DNA of 37,365 nt, taken from the NCBI GenBank assembly GCA_005879535.1, contig VBKI01000095.1, forward strand, positions 1 through 37,365. Reading direction: 5' to 3'. This document shows, piece after piece, positions 1 to 7,834 of this stretch. Origin of the DNA: Deltaproteobacteria bacterium. GTDB lineage: Bacteria; Myxococcota; Myxococcia; Myxococcales; 40CM-4-68-19. Made by a program: the position numbers and the translations under genes. The stretch's first letter is position 1; every line of letters starts with the position of its first letter. Below the pieces are notes generated by a model. It did not search any database, had not been told where the DNA came from, and was given only the letters and a program-made list of their open reading frames with translations.

Positions 1-985
1 ACCGTGCAGGAGCTGCTGCTGGTTGTGGTCGGAGCGAGAGCGCAAGGGGTTACGCTCGAGGTCGACCCGGCGGGGCCGCCGCTGACGGTGAAGCCCACCG
101 TGCCCGAGGGCGCGCTCTTGGTGCCGCTCGCCGTGTCCTCTACCGTCACGGTGCAGGTGAGCGGGCTGTTGGCCGGGGTCGACGCGGGGCAGTCCAGCGT
201 CGTCGACGTCGTGCGGGTGATGACCGCCACCGTATCGGTCCCGCTGCTGCCGGAGTGAACCGATCCAGGTCCCGGGCTGTAGGTGGCGGTGATGGTGTAG
301 CTGCCGGTCTGATTGGCACTGAAGCTCACCGTGCAGGAGCTGCTGCTGCCGCTGCTCGGAGCGAGAGCGCACGGGGTGACGCTCGAGCTCGAGCCGGCGG
401 GGCCGCCGCTGATGCTGAAGCCCACCGTACCCACGGGCGCGCTTTTGGTCCCCCCCGCCGTGTCGGCCACCGTTACCGTGCAGGTGAGCGGAGTGTTGGG
501 CGAGGTAGAGTCCGGGCAGTCCAGCGTCGTCATCGTCGTGCGCGTGCTGACCTCGACGGTGTCGGTGCCGCTGCTGCCGCTGTGGACCGTGCCGGCGGTG
601 GGGCTGTAGGTGGCGGTAATGGTGTAGCTGCCGGTCTGATTGGCACTGAAGCTCACCGTGCACGAGCTGCTGCTCGTGCTGCCCGTGATCGGCGCCAGCG
701 TGCAGGGGTTTGGGGTGACGGTCGAGCCGGCGGCGCCGCTGATCGTGAAACTTACGGTGCCTTCGGGGGCGCTCTTCGTGCCGCTCGCGGTGTCCGTAAC
801 CGTGACGGTGCAAAGGAGCGGGCTGTTCGCCGAGGTCGAGTCCGGGCAGTCGAGGGTCGTCGAGGTGGTGCGGGCGGTGACCATCAGCGTGAAGGTACCG
901 GAACTCGGATTGATCGGAACGTTCTGTCCGCCTGGCCCATGGCCGACGAGGATGCCACCGGAATAGTTCGCGGTGATGGTGTGAG
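1..985 (-). repeat. Tandem Ig-domain repeats, 327-bp period
   Basis: The anchor GTGCA(G/C)GAGCTGCTGCT recurs at about 4, 331 and 658, a period of exactly 327 bases or 109 codons. A more diverged unit follows near 1015. Units one and two are still close at the DNA level over most of their length, which points to recent duplication or ongoing homogenisation inside the Kelch/Ig gene. The array continues off the left edge, so copy number is unknown. Confidence 0.85.
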
Positions 986-2660
986 TTCCGGGTTCGCTTG
1001 GAGTGAAAGTCACCGAGCAGCTGCTCTGGTCTCGCGAGGAGGCGACGGGCACGAGAACGCAAGTAGCAGGAGCGAAGGTGCCGGCCTTGGAGCTGGTGAA
1101 GCTCACCGTTCCAGGCGGGTTCACCCTGTTTCCAGGCGCGCTCGAGGTGTCGGTCACGATGGCAGTGCAGGTGACCGTGCTGTTGACGAGAACATTGGCG
1201 GCGCTGCAAACGACCCCCGTCGCCGTCGAGTGAGGGGTATTGCCGGGATGGTCGGTGAACGTCGTCTGGGCCGTCCAGCCTGACCCCTGCCCGGTGGCAG
1301 TCGCGAGGAAGGACACCCCGCCATCGAACATGTTGACCTGGAACTCGCTGTTCGTAAATGCGCCGCGGTCATCGGCAATGGCGATGAGGGTGGTGTCTGG
1401 ATCTCCACTCGACTGATGGATGTTGATTGTGATGGTCTCGTTCGGACGCCACCCTTCTCCCGTCAGTGTCACTGTATCGCCGGGCGAGTAGTCCGGCTTG
1501 TCGCTGCGCAGCGTGGAGTAGAAGAACGCCTCGGAGGAGGCGAGCGCGGTCTGAGCGCCGCCGAACCCGCCGGTGGCGAGCACGGTGCCGGTATGCGGGA
1601 CATCGAAGAAGTTGGAGGCGAAGAGCTGCCTCGCGGTGGTCGGCGATTCGACTGCGCCGAACGCGCCAGTGACAGGATCGTAGACCTCGGCGGTCGCGAC
1701 GGGCTGTCCGCCGTTCGTGCCGCCGGCGATCAGGACACGCCCGTTGTAAAGCAGTTGTACGCCGAGGTGACCGCTGCGAGCGGTGCTCATCTGCGCGGGC
1801 ACGAGCGTGAAGGTATTCCTGATGGGATCGTAAACCTCGGCCGTATCGAGGTCCCGGTTCGCCGCGCTCTCGCCGCCAGCGACGAGGACCGTGCCGTCGA
1901 GCAACAGCGCCGCGCTGGCGAGTGCGCGACCGACGCTGAGTCCGCCCGCTGCGGCAACCGTGCCGCTGCTTGGGTCGTACAGTTCCGCAGTCCCCAGTGT
2001 TCCGGACGAGTTGGAGCCTCCTGCGATCAGAACGACTCCCTGAGGCAATCTCGTGGCAGTGTGGTTCTGCCGCGCCGTCGAGAGCGAACTGGGCGCCCCT
2101 GAAACGGCTCGAGCATCCGGATCGTAAAGCTCGAGCTGGGCCACCGCGCTCACGCCGTCGGTGCCTCCTGCCAGCAGCACCCGCCCATCGCCGAGCAGCG
2201 TGCTCGTGTGCTGACTGCGCGGCGTGCTCATCGACCCGACTCGGATGAACGTGCCCGCGGCTGGATCGAAGAGCTGAGCGTCGGCGACCGGCTGCCCGTC
2301 GTTGCCGTTCCCTCCCGCGATCAGGATCGTGCCGTCATTGAGCCGCGTTGCGGTGTGCCCCCAGACGGGAGTGGGCAGAGGCGAGGTGAGAGGCGCGTAG
2401 CGCCCGGTCGCCGGATCGTAGATCTCGGCTGACGCCAAGGGCTGGCCGGCGACATCCTTTCCCCCGGCGATCAACACTGAACCGTTCGCGAGGAGCGTGG
2501 CGGTGTGTCCGCCGCGAGCCTGGTTCAAGTCTGCCATTGGCACCCAGGTCCCGGGCTCTTGCGCCCAGAGCGGCGTCGCAAACAGGAGCGCAGCAGCCAG
2601 AAGCCATGGAGTGCCACGCACACGACGACTGAAGCGGGCGCGTTCGATCGGCGTTGGCAT
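1..2660 (-). CDS. Secreted Kelch-repeat plus Ig-like-repeat protein, 3' truncated by the window edge
   Basis: The frame is open from the ATG at 2660 down to the window edge, giving about 886 codons with no stop. A GGGGGG tract sits 6 bases before the start. Residues 1-38 form a signal peptide ending LWAQ, which suggests export. Next come about six to seven Kelch / galactose-oxidase-type blades, each with a 'HTATLL-dG-VLIAGG ... AE-YDP-TG' pattern. A linker domain beginning 'SDKPDYSPGDTVTLTG' follows. The rest is Ig-like domains of the Big_3 type, rich in 'TVSF' and 'YTITATYS'. Kelch propellers and Ig repeats usually bind proteins or glycans, so I infer a surface or extracellular adhesin-like role; the ligand is unknown. 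The gene stands alone, divergent from the ankyrin gene. The C-terminus, which would hold any sorting domain, is outside the window. Confidence 0.85.
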   Translation of the reverse strand, partial: MPTPIERARFSRRVRGTPWLLAAALLFATPLWAQEPGTWVPMADLNQARGGHTATLLANGSVLIAGGKDVAGQPLASAEIYDPATGRYAPLTSPLPTPVWGHTATRLNDGTILIAGGNGNDGQPVADAQLFDPAAGTFIRVGSMSTPRSQHTSTLLGDGRVLLAGGTDGVSAVAQLELYDPDARAVSGAPSSLSTARQNHTATRLPQGVVLIAGGSNSSGTLGTAELYDPSSGTVAAAGGLSVGRALASAALLLDGTVLVAGGESAANRDLDTAEVYDPIRNTFTLVPAQMSTARSGHLGVQLLYNGRVLIAGGTNGGQPVATAEVYDPVTGAFGAVESPTTARQLFASNFFDVPHTGTVLATGGFGGAQTALASSEAFFYSTLRSDKPDYSPGDTVTLTGEGWRPNETITINIHQSSGDPDTTLIAIADDRGAFTNSEFQVNMFDGGVSFLATATGQGSGWTAQTTFTDHPGNTPHSTATGVVCSAANVLVNSTVTCTAIVTDTSSAPGNRVNPPGTVSFTSSKAGTFAPATCVLVPVASSRDQSSCSVTFTPSEPGTHTITANYSGGILVGHGPGGQNVPINPSSGTFTLMVTARTTSTTLDCPDSTSANSPLLCTVTVTDTASGTKSAPEGTVSFTISGAAGSTVTPNPCTLAPITGSTSSSSCTVSFSANQTGSYTITATYSPTAGTVHSGSSGTDTVEVSTRTTMTTLDCPDSTSPNTPLTCTVTVADTAGGTKSAPVGTVGFSISGGPAGSSSSVTPCALAPSSGSSSSCTVSFSANQTGSYTITATYSPGPGSVHSGSSGTDTVAVITRTTSTTLDCPASTPANSPLTCTVTVEDTASGTKSAPSGTVGFTVSGGPAGSTSSVTPCALAPTTTSSSSCT

Positions 2661-2740
2661 CTAGTACCCCCCACGCCACGAGGACTCGGCGAGTTCCGAG
2701 TGCCTCGCTTACGACCATGGTCTCTCCAGTCGGCCGCGCT

Positions 2741-2772
2741 ATCAGGTAAACCCTTGAATCGGAATCAGGTAA
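2741..2772. repeat. Direct repeat of ATCAGGTAA, 23 bases apart
   Basis: ATCAGGTAA occurs at 2741-2749 and again at 2764-2772, start-to-start 23 bases or roughly two helical turns. It lies 80-110 bases upstream of the Kelch/Ig gene start, in a locally AT-richer stretch. That spacing suits a dimeric regulator, but this is inference from layout only. Confidence 0.3.
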
Positions 2773-2793
2773 TTGCCGAATGGAAGTGAGCTT

Positions 2794-2819
2794 GTTCCAG
2801 ACCGAAGCAGGTCTGGGAC
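2794..2819. other. Strong hairpin in the 2661-3046 spacer
   Basis: GTTCCAGACC (2794-2803) and GGTCTGGGAC (2810-2819) pair over 10 positions, including one G-T wobble, around a GAAGCA loop. No T-run follows on either strand, so it is not a standard intrinsic terminator. It could be an operator dyad or a structured RNA element. The rest of the 386-base spacer shows no gene I can support. Confidence 0.45.
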
Positions 2820-3046
2820 ACCTCTAGCGGCAAGTGTGCGCTCGCTTGGGTCGTCCTTCACGGCCCTGAGGCGGCGTGGAGCTTCGAAGAACTCAAGCGC
2901 GACCGACAGTGAGGTTCGTCACTGCATCCGTTTCTCGCGGCGGTTCGACGCGTGCGCGGTCGGCCACTGGCAATAGCGCGACGAAGGCTCCGAGGAATAA
3001 CGGCGCGCGGCGAGTAGTCGGGAACGGCGGAACATGGAGAAATCCG

Positions 3047-3592
3047 ATGACGAGGTTGCGCACGTTCCCTGCTCCGACTTTTCATTCAATGTCGCTCACC
3101 CGCGCCGCATTCTTCCACGCGCGCGTCGGCGACACTCCCGCTCTCTGCAGCGTACTCGATCACGGCCTGCCGGCAGACGCGTGCAACGAGCGCGGTGAGA
3201 CGCTGCTGCACGTCGCCTGCTCAAACCGGCGCTTCGACGCTGCATGCCTCCTGCTCGAGCGCGGCGCGAAGCCAGAGTCGCGCAGCGATCTCGGCTTCAC
3301 CCCGCTCACAACCGCTGTGATGGACGCGGATCACCGGGTGATCGCGTTGCTTCTCGATCATGGCGCCAATCCCGACGGCGCCGGCCCGGAAGGCCTGACG
3401 CCTTTGATGCTCGCAGCCATGCTCGATTGCGTCGAGCTCGTCGACCTGTTGCTCGAACATGGTGCCTCGTTGGATCTGGCGCTCGCGGACGGTTCGACCG
3501 CGTTATCCGTGGCCCTCGCGGTCGAGGCGCTGCGCGCCGCACAACTCCTGCTGGGTCGCCGGCCCGGCCGAGCGTCACTGATCATGTCCTGA
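3047..3592 (+). CDS. Small ankyrin-repeat protein
   Basis: A 181-residue product. I chose the ATG at 3047 because GGAGA lies 6 bases upstream; a second in-frame ATG at 3089 has no comparable site. At least four ankyrin repeats are visible: 'GDTPALCSVLDHGLPADACNERG', 'ETLLHVACSNRRFDAACLLLERGAKPESRSDLG', 'FTPLTTAVMDADHRVIALLLDHGANPDGAGPEG' and 'LTPLMLAAMLDCVELVDLLLEHGASLDLALADG' in paraphrase of the standard TPL-HxA-LL-GA pattern, plus a partial fifth. There is no signal peptide or membrane segment, so it is probably cytosolic. Ankyrin repeats mediate protein-protein contacts; the partner is unknown. The following lipoprotein gene begins 77 bases downstream with its own ribosome site. Confidence 0.8.
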   Translation: MTRLRTFPAPTFHSMSLTRAAFFHARVGDTPALCSVLDHGLPADACNERGETLLHVACSNRRFDAACLLLERGAKPESRSDLGFTPLTTAVMDADHRVIALLLDHGANPDGAGPEGLTPLMLAAMLDCVELVDLLLEHGASLDLALADGSTALSVALAVEALRAAQLLLGRRPGRASLIMS

Positions 3593-3669
3593 CGGCGAAT
3601 TTCTTTCCGACGAATGCCACAGCGGTCGTCGAACTCTGTGGTTGCGAAACCAGACAAGGAGAAGTGGAG

Positions 3670-4053
3670 ATGGATCTCAAGTCGATGAAGATGGCGGTGC
3701 TGGCGTGCTTGTCGGCGCTCTGCGGTTGCGCGAGCTTGGGCCGCGAGGCGAGGCGAGAGCCGGTCGAGCGGCTCGACGAGCACGGAATCAGCGCACCCGT
3801 CCTGGAGGTCGAGGCGGGCAACGTCCTTGCGTTCGTCAACGCCGATGCGCGACCTCACCAGATCTATTCGAATGACTGCGCCGAGCTGTCGTCTACCGTC
3901 CTCAACCCCGGGGAGACCTACGCCGTCGCGATCGGCGTCGGACCCAAGGTGTGCCACTTCCAGGATCTACTCGCGCCGCTCTCCACCGGCTACTTCGGCA
4001 CCCTCCGGGTACGCGACGAGCAGGAGGAGCGGCGCCTGGCGACGCAGGACTGA
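3670..4053 (+). CDS. Cupredoxin-like lipoprotein, first of a paralogous pair
   Basis: A 127-residue product with AAGGAG 8 bases before the ATG. The N-terminus is a lipoprotein-type signal ending 'SALCGC', a slightly unusual lipobox with Cys at -2. The mature part has an Ig/cupredoxin-like pattern: 'LEVEAGNVLAFVNADARPHQIYSNDC', then 'VGPKVCHFQDLL', then a closing 'GYFGTLRV' strand. The His before the 'SNDC' and the later Cys resemble two type-1 copper ligands. A clean C-x(4)-H-x(4)-M site is not visible, so copper binding is doubtful. The Cys in 'NDC' and in 'GPKVC' are conserved in the paralogue at 4320 and may form a disulfide. Periplasmic or outer-membrane location is inferred from the lipobox. 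Confidence 0.7.
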   Translation: MDLKSMKMAVLACLSALCGCASLGREARREPVERLDEHGISAPVLEVEAGNVLAFVNADARPHQIYSNDCAELSSTVLNPGETYAVAIGVGPKVCHFQDLLAPLSTGYFGTLRVRDEQEERRLATQD

Positions 4054-4319
4054 TGCGCGGCGCGTGAATAAAGCCGCTGGTGCCCTGGTCGCAGCGGTTG
4101 GACCTGGCCGCTCGGAGGGGTATTGCCGCATCGAGTTCAGTCGTTCGAGGCAGTGGTGCCGACCCACATGAGGCCGGCTACAATCTCGTTCGGTGGCTTT
4201 TGCGCAACGACCACGACGCCGAGGATGCCACTCTCTCGCGGCCGCCACCGCGGATGTGCCTGGGCAGGAGAAGGTCATCGTCGGCTCGCCTTGAGGTCCA
4301 CTTCTCTCCGGAGGAATCG

Positions 4320-4691
4320 ATGCACAAACGAATGCTGCTCTTCCCGCTTGCCTTGGCGGCCTGCGGTGGTTCTCCCTCGAGCTCCGGGCCTGCGATGGTT
4401 TCGCTGCGGGCTGGGGGCGTGACTCCCTCCACGATTTCCGTGATGGCCGGGGCTCGGCTGGAGTTCACCAACGAAGATACGGTCAACCATCAAGTTGTCT
4501 CAAACGACTGCTCCGAGCTGAGCTCGCCCGTTCTCGCTGCGGGCGCGAGCTTCACCGCGACGATGGGCGCCGGTCCGAAGACGTGCACGTTCTCGGACGC
4601 TCTCATGCCCGGGAAGACCGCCTTCCAGGGCACGGTGACCGTGCAGCAGTCTTCGACAGGCGATGCCGGTTACGGCAATCCCTATCCTTAG
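4320..4691 (+). CDS. Cupredoxin-like lipoprotein, second of a paralogous pair
   Basis: A 123-residue product; GGAGGA at 4310-4315 sets the ATG at 4320. A short signal peptide ends in the lipobox 'LAACGG'. The core matches the gene at 3670: 'ISVMAGARLEFTNED', 'VNHQVVSNDCSELSSPVL', 'GAGPKTCTFSDALMPG' and 'FQGTVTV'. This is the layout of small plastocyanin-like domains, but the region after the second Cys lacks the usual His, so a complete copper site is not evident. The shared pair of Cys ('NDC' and 'GPKxC') suggests a disulfide. Function unknown. The 266-base gap before it holds only a weak CCGCTG/CAGCGG inverted repeat near 4068-4091. Confidence 0.7.
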   Translation: MHKRMLLFPLALAACGGSPSSSGPAMVSLRAGGVTPSTISVMAGARLEFTNEDTVNHQVVSNDCSELSSPVLAAGASFTATMGAGPKTCTFSDALMPGKTAFQGTVTVQQSSTGDAGYGNPYP

Positions 4692-4704
4692 AGGTCTGGC
4701 GACT

Positions 4705-5271
4705 TCATGATCCGTGGATCGCGGTGAGGATGCCGAATGCGCAGAAGACTGCACCGGCGACCCGCCGCACCGCGACCTCGGGCAAGCAGCGGCCGGCAGC
4801 TCTGCCGATCGCGACCGCCAGCAATGCCCCAACCCAGAGACCCAACGTCGCGCCCGAAAATACCTGCCAGCGGTGGTCCGGGAACCGCGCCACCAGTGCC
4901 GCCGTGCCGATCTGCGTCGCGTCGCCCCACTCCGCCGCGAATACGAGCCAGAAGCTGGTGGTCAGGACCCGATCCGCAGCCGCAGCGTTCGCTGATTCCC
5001 CGATCTCTTTGCGTTGAAAGAGCAGACGCAGTCCGAAGGTGATGAACAGGCCGGCGGTCCCGAATGTGAGCAGCCAAGTTGGCAGCGCTCCCAGGACACT
5101 GGCCAAGGCTACGGCGATGAAACCGTGCGCGAGAAAGGCCGCGCATGCGCCGAGCAACACCGGCCACGGTCGATTCCGCGTGGCGAGGAGCAGCACGGTG
5201 TAGAGCGTCTTATCCGGCAGCTCCGCGAGCAGGATGAGCAGAAAACTCAAGAGCAATGGAAGTGCATTCAC
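4705..5271 (-). CDS. GDT1/TMEM165 (UPF0016) family cation transporter
   Basis: A 188-residue integral membrane protein with about six predicted helices. The family has two copies of an E-x-G-D-(K/R)-(S/T) motif that line the ion path; here they read 'ELPDKTLYT' near the N-terminus and 'EWGDATQIGT' in the second half. This matches a bacterial subfamily with Pro in the first motif. Characterised members export Mn2+ or exchange Ca2+/Mn2+ for protons, so a Mn or Ca transport role is likely. The GTG at 5271 gives the normal family N-terminus ('NALPLLLSFLLILLAELPDKT'). The frame stays open upstream to 5478 but would then overlap the FkbM gene. No strong ribosome site is seen at the GTG, so the exact start is uncertain. 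Confidence 0.85.
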   Translation of the reverse strand: MNALPLLLSFLLILLAELPDKTLYTVLLLATRNRPWPVLLGACAAFLAHGFIAVALASVLGALPTWLLTFGTAGLFITFGLRLLFQRKEIGESANAAAADRVLTTSFWLVFAAEWGDATQIGTAALVARFPDHRWQVFSGATLGLWVGALLAVAIGRAAGRCLPEVAVRRVAGAVFCAFGILTAIHGS

Positions 5272-5336
5272 GTCGACGGCGACCGCGGCTGCTGGCTGGA
5301 AATTCCTGCTGGGAATAATCGCCCTGCTCGACCAGC

Positions 5337-6218
5337 CTACGTCGAAGAGCAAACGACGTTGTAGACCTTCAACGCGCGCACCTGATCGAAGAAGGGTCGC
5401 TCCGGATCGATGCGGGCCCCGCGATCCTCGGCGACCTGGATCCTCACCGGGCGAATGGATTGCAAAAGGCGGATGCATTCGCTCGGGTCGACCCCCGTGC
5501 GGCTCACCACGTCCCGATGAGCCTCGAATCCGACCGCGAACCCAGGCGCCCTGCGCAGGGTCTCCAGCGCGCCGCGGAGCACGTTGATCTCCGCCCCTTC
5601 CACGTCGATCTTGAGCACGACGCTGGCATCTTCGATTCCAAGATCGTCGACGCGCTCGACGGAGAACTCGCCCTCGGCCTCAGGCACGATGAACTTCGCA
5701 GAATCCGTCCGATCGCGTGGGCTGCTGTCGAGCCGCGCCCGGCCCGGGAAGTCGCTCACCGCTGCATTCTTCGGGACGGCGGTCATCGGCAGTCGTCCGA
5801 GATTCGACACGAGGAACGGGAACGCCTCGGCGTTCGGCTCGAAGGCGGTCACGCGACGAAAGTGCGGGAAACGCGCCGCAACGAGCACCGAGAAGATCCC
5901 GATGTCCGCGCCGCAATCGATGAGCTCGATGGGTCGTGGCAGTGACTCCGCTGCGGTGACGAGCGCCTCCACGAACGGGGCTTCGTAGCTGGAGACGTAA
6001 GACTCGTCCCACCATTCGTTGCATTCTCGATGCAGCGGCACGTCGAGCGATCCGCCCAGGACGGGAATCCGGACCACCTTGTCCAGAAGCCCGAGGCGTT
6101 GCGTGATTTCCAACAGCCGCCACCCGCCTCGATAACGGTTGCGGACGAGGTAGACGGCAAGCCGCCAGTACCAGGGAGCCACTGCGATCGGGCTCGTCGC
6201 GTCCATCCCGCTGAACAT
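5337..6218 (-). CDS. FkbM family SAM-dependent methyltransferase
   Basis: A 293-residue product. Motif I for SAM binding is 'DCGADIGIFS' (residues 101-110), followed by 'FEPN' (126-129), where the acidic residue should bind the SAM ribose. The FkbM signature 'KIDVEGAE' is at 203-210. FkbM enzymes O-methylate small molecules or sugars; many sit in glycan or lipopolysaccharide clusters. Here it is divergent from a flippase gene and close to a glycosyltransferase, so methylation of a surface sugar is the simplest inference. I chose the ATG at 6218. A TTG at 6275 extends the frame without adding conserved sequence, and an ATG at 6206 is possible. Confidence 0.85.
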   Translation of the reverse strand: MFSGMDATSPIAVAPWYWRLAVYLVRNRYRGGWRLLEITQRLGLLDKVVRIPVLGGSLDVPLHRECNEWWDESYVSSYEAPFVEALVTAAESLPRPIELIDCGADIGIFSVLVAARFPHFRRVTAFEPNAEAFPFLVSNLGRLPMTAVPKNAAVSDFPGRARLDSSPRDRTDSAKFIVPEAEGEFSVERVDDLGIEDASVVLKIDVEGAEINVLRGALETLRRAPGFAVGFEAHRDVVSRTGVDPSECIRLLQSIRPVRIQVAEDRGARIDPERPFFDQVRALKVYNVVCSST

Positions 6219-6310
6219 AGGCTCGCCCGCGCTCGTGCGGGAGGGCGCCCGGCCACCCGCCTGCCGTGTAGCCAAGGGAGTGAGTAGATTCGTTCAATCG
6301 GGAGGGAGAG

Positions 6311-7834
6311 ATGAGTGGACACCGCTACCCCCTGGCCAAAGGCGGCGGTGGAATGAGCTCGCTTGCGCGGCGGTGGCGTTTGCTATCGGTGCAAGCCTTC
6401 GGTCGTTCTGGACCGCTGGTGCTTTCGCGCGTTGCCTCCGCAGCGCTCACCTTCGGCCTGCCGCTCGTCCTGGTGCGGGTGCTCGATCCGCATTCCTTTG
6501 GAACCTACAAGCAGTTCTTCCTGGTCGCGCAGACGCTGCTGCTCGTCGGGCAACTCGGGCTGACGCAATCGCTGTACTACTTCTTGCCGCGCGGGGCGGC
6601 GCAGCGCGGGGCGTACGTCGCGCAGGTCGTGGCGCTGCTGGCGGGTCTCGGAGCGCTGCTCGGCATCGCCATTTGGACTCTTTCTCCTCTGCTGTCCCGA
6701 TGGCTGGCCTCGCCTGACCTCGTCGGATTGCGCATACCGCTCGCGGTGTATTCGGCTGCGATGCTCGCGGCCGCGCCTCTCGAGGCCACGCTGGTGTGCG
6801 AAGGCCATCTGCGCAAGGCGGCCTTCGCTTACACGGCGAGCGATGTGTTGCGCGCCGCAGCCATCGTCCTCGCGGCCGCCGTCTTCGGCGACACGTGGCT
6901 CTTCTGGGCCGCTTGCCTCGTCGCAGTTTTGCGAGTCGGAACGCTGTGGTCGCTCGTGGGCTCAGGGCTCGCGCCGCGCGCGGCGCCGCGCTGGTCGCTG
7001 CTGCGGCCGCAGCTTGCCTATGCGCTTCCGTTCGCCGGCTCGAGCCTTCTCTACGTGGTTCACAAGTACCTCCCGCAGTACGTGGTCTCCGCCTGTTTCG
7101 ACCCGGCCACCTTCGCGCTCTTCGCCGTGGCGTCGTTTCATCTCCCCGTCATCGACATCATCTACACACCGACGTCAGAAGTGTTGATGGTCGAGCTGGG
7201 CCGCCGGGAGTCGATGCGGGACCTCCCGGGCGCAGTACGCCATTGGCAAGACTCGATCGAGAGGCTGGCGACGCTGCTTTTCCCGGCCGCGGTAGGGTCC
7301 TGGCTGGTCGGTCCGATCCTCCTCCCCATGCTCTTCACGGCCGATTACGCGCCCGCCGTGCCTTTGTTCATGCTGGCGACTGCGGAGATTCCACTGTGGA
7401 TCTTCCCCTGCGACGCGGTTCTTCGTGCGTCGGGAGACACGCGCTTCCTGTTCCGTTTCAATGCCGTTCGCCTGCTGGTCACAGCCGTGCTGGTCCTGGC
7501 CGGCATCCGACTGCTCGGGATTCAGGGGGCGATCGGCGCGGCGATTGTCGCCGAGTCGCTCGGCTGCGCGGTGCTGCTCTCGCGCGCGGGACGATACCTG
7601 CGGGTGTCGACCCGCGATCTGGTCGATTGGCGCGCTCTCGTGCGCATCGCGACCTGTGCGGCCCTCGCGGTCGTGCCGGCGCTTGCGCTGCGATTCGTGC
7701 TACCGGGCGGGCCGCAGCTGCTGATCGCGTCCGTACTCGTCTACTCTGCCGCTTACTTCACGGTGCGAGCCGTGCTCGGCAGATCCGCTGTTGCAACGAC
7801 TGCCCCGTTCACGGCCGGGCTCATCGAGAAGTAG
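6311..7834 (+). CDS. Wzx-like polysaccharide flippase (MOP superfamily)
   Basis: A 507-residue protein with GGAGGGAGAG directly before the ATG. It is hydrophobic almost throughout, with 12 to 14 predicted helices. The N-terminal signature 'LVLVRVLDPHSFGTYKQFFLV' is typical of the polysaccharide export / O-antigen flippase family, as is a 'GLTQSLYYFLPR' segment after helix two. Family members move undecaprenyl-linked oligosaccharides across the inner membrane. The neighbours (GT4 glycosyltransferase, two methyltransferases) support a glycan assembly locus. Its last 82 bases overlap the convergent glycosyltransferase gene. Without a polymerase or ligase in view, the product (O-antigen, exopolysaccharide or glycolipid) cannot be named. 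Confidence 0.85.
   Translation: MSGHRYPLAKGGGGMSSLARRWRLLSVQAFGRSGPLVLSRVASAALTFGLPLVLVRVLDPHSFGTYKQFFLVAQTLLLVGQLGLTQSLYYFLPRGAAQRGAYVAQVVALLAGLGALLGIAIWTLSPLLSRWLASPDLVGLRIPLAVYSAAMLAAAPLEATLVCEGHLRKAAFAYTASDVLRAAAIVLAAAVFGDTWLFWAACLVAVLRVGTLWSLVGSGLAPRAAPRWSLLRPQLAYALPFAGSSLLYVVHKYLPQYVVSACFDPATFALFAVASFHLPVIDIIYTPTSEVLMVELGRRESMRDLPGAVRHWQDSIERLATLLFPAAVGSWLVGPILLPMLFTADYAPAVPLFMLATAEIPLWIFPCDAVLRASGDTRFLFRFNAVRLLVTAVLVLAGIRLLGIQGAIGAAIVAESLGCAVLLSRAGRYLRVSTRDLVDWRALVRIATCAALAVVPALALRFVLPGGPQLLIASVLVYSAAYFTVRAVLGRSAVATTAPFTAGLIEK

Noticed and set aside
4705-5271. Altered E-x-G-D motifs in the GDT1 protein as a novel variant
   Set aside because: ELPDK and EWGDA forms occur in a known bacterial subfamily as far as I recall, so I do not claim novelty.
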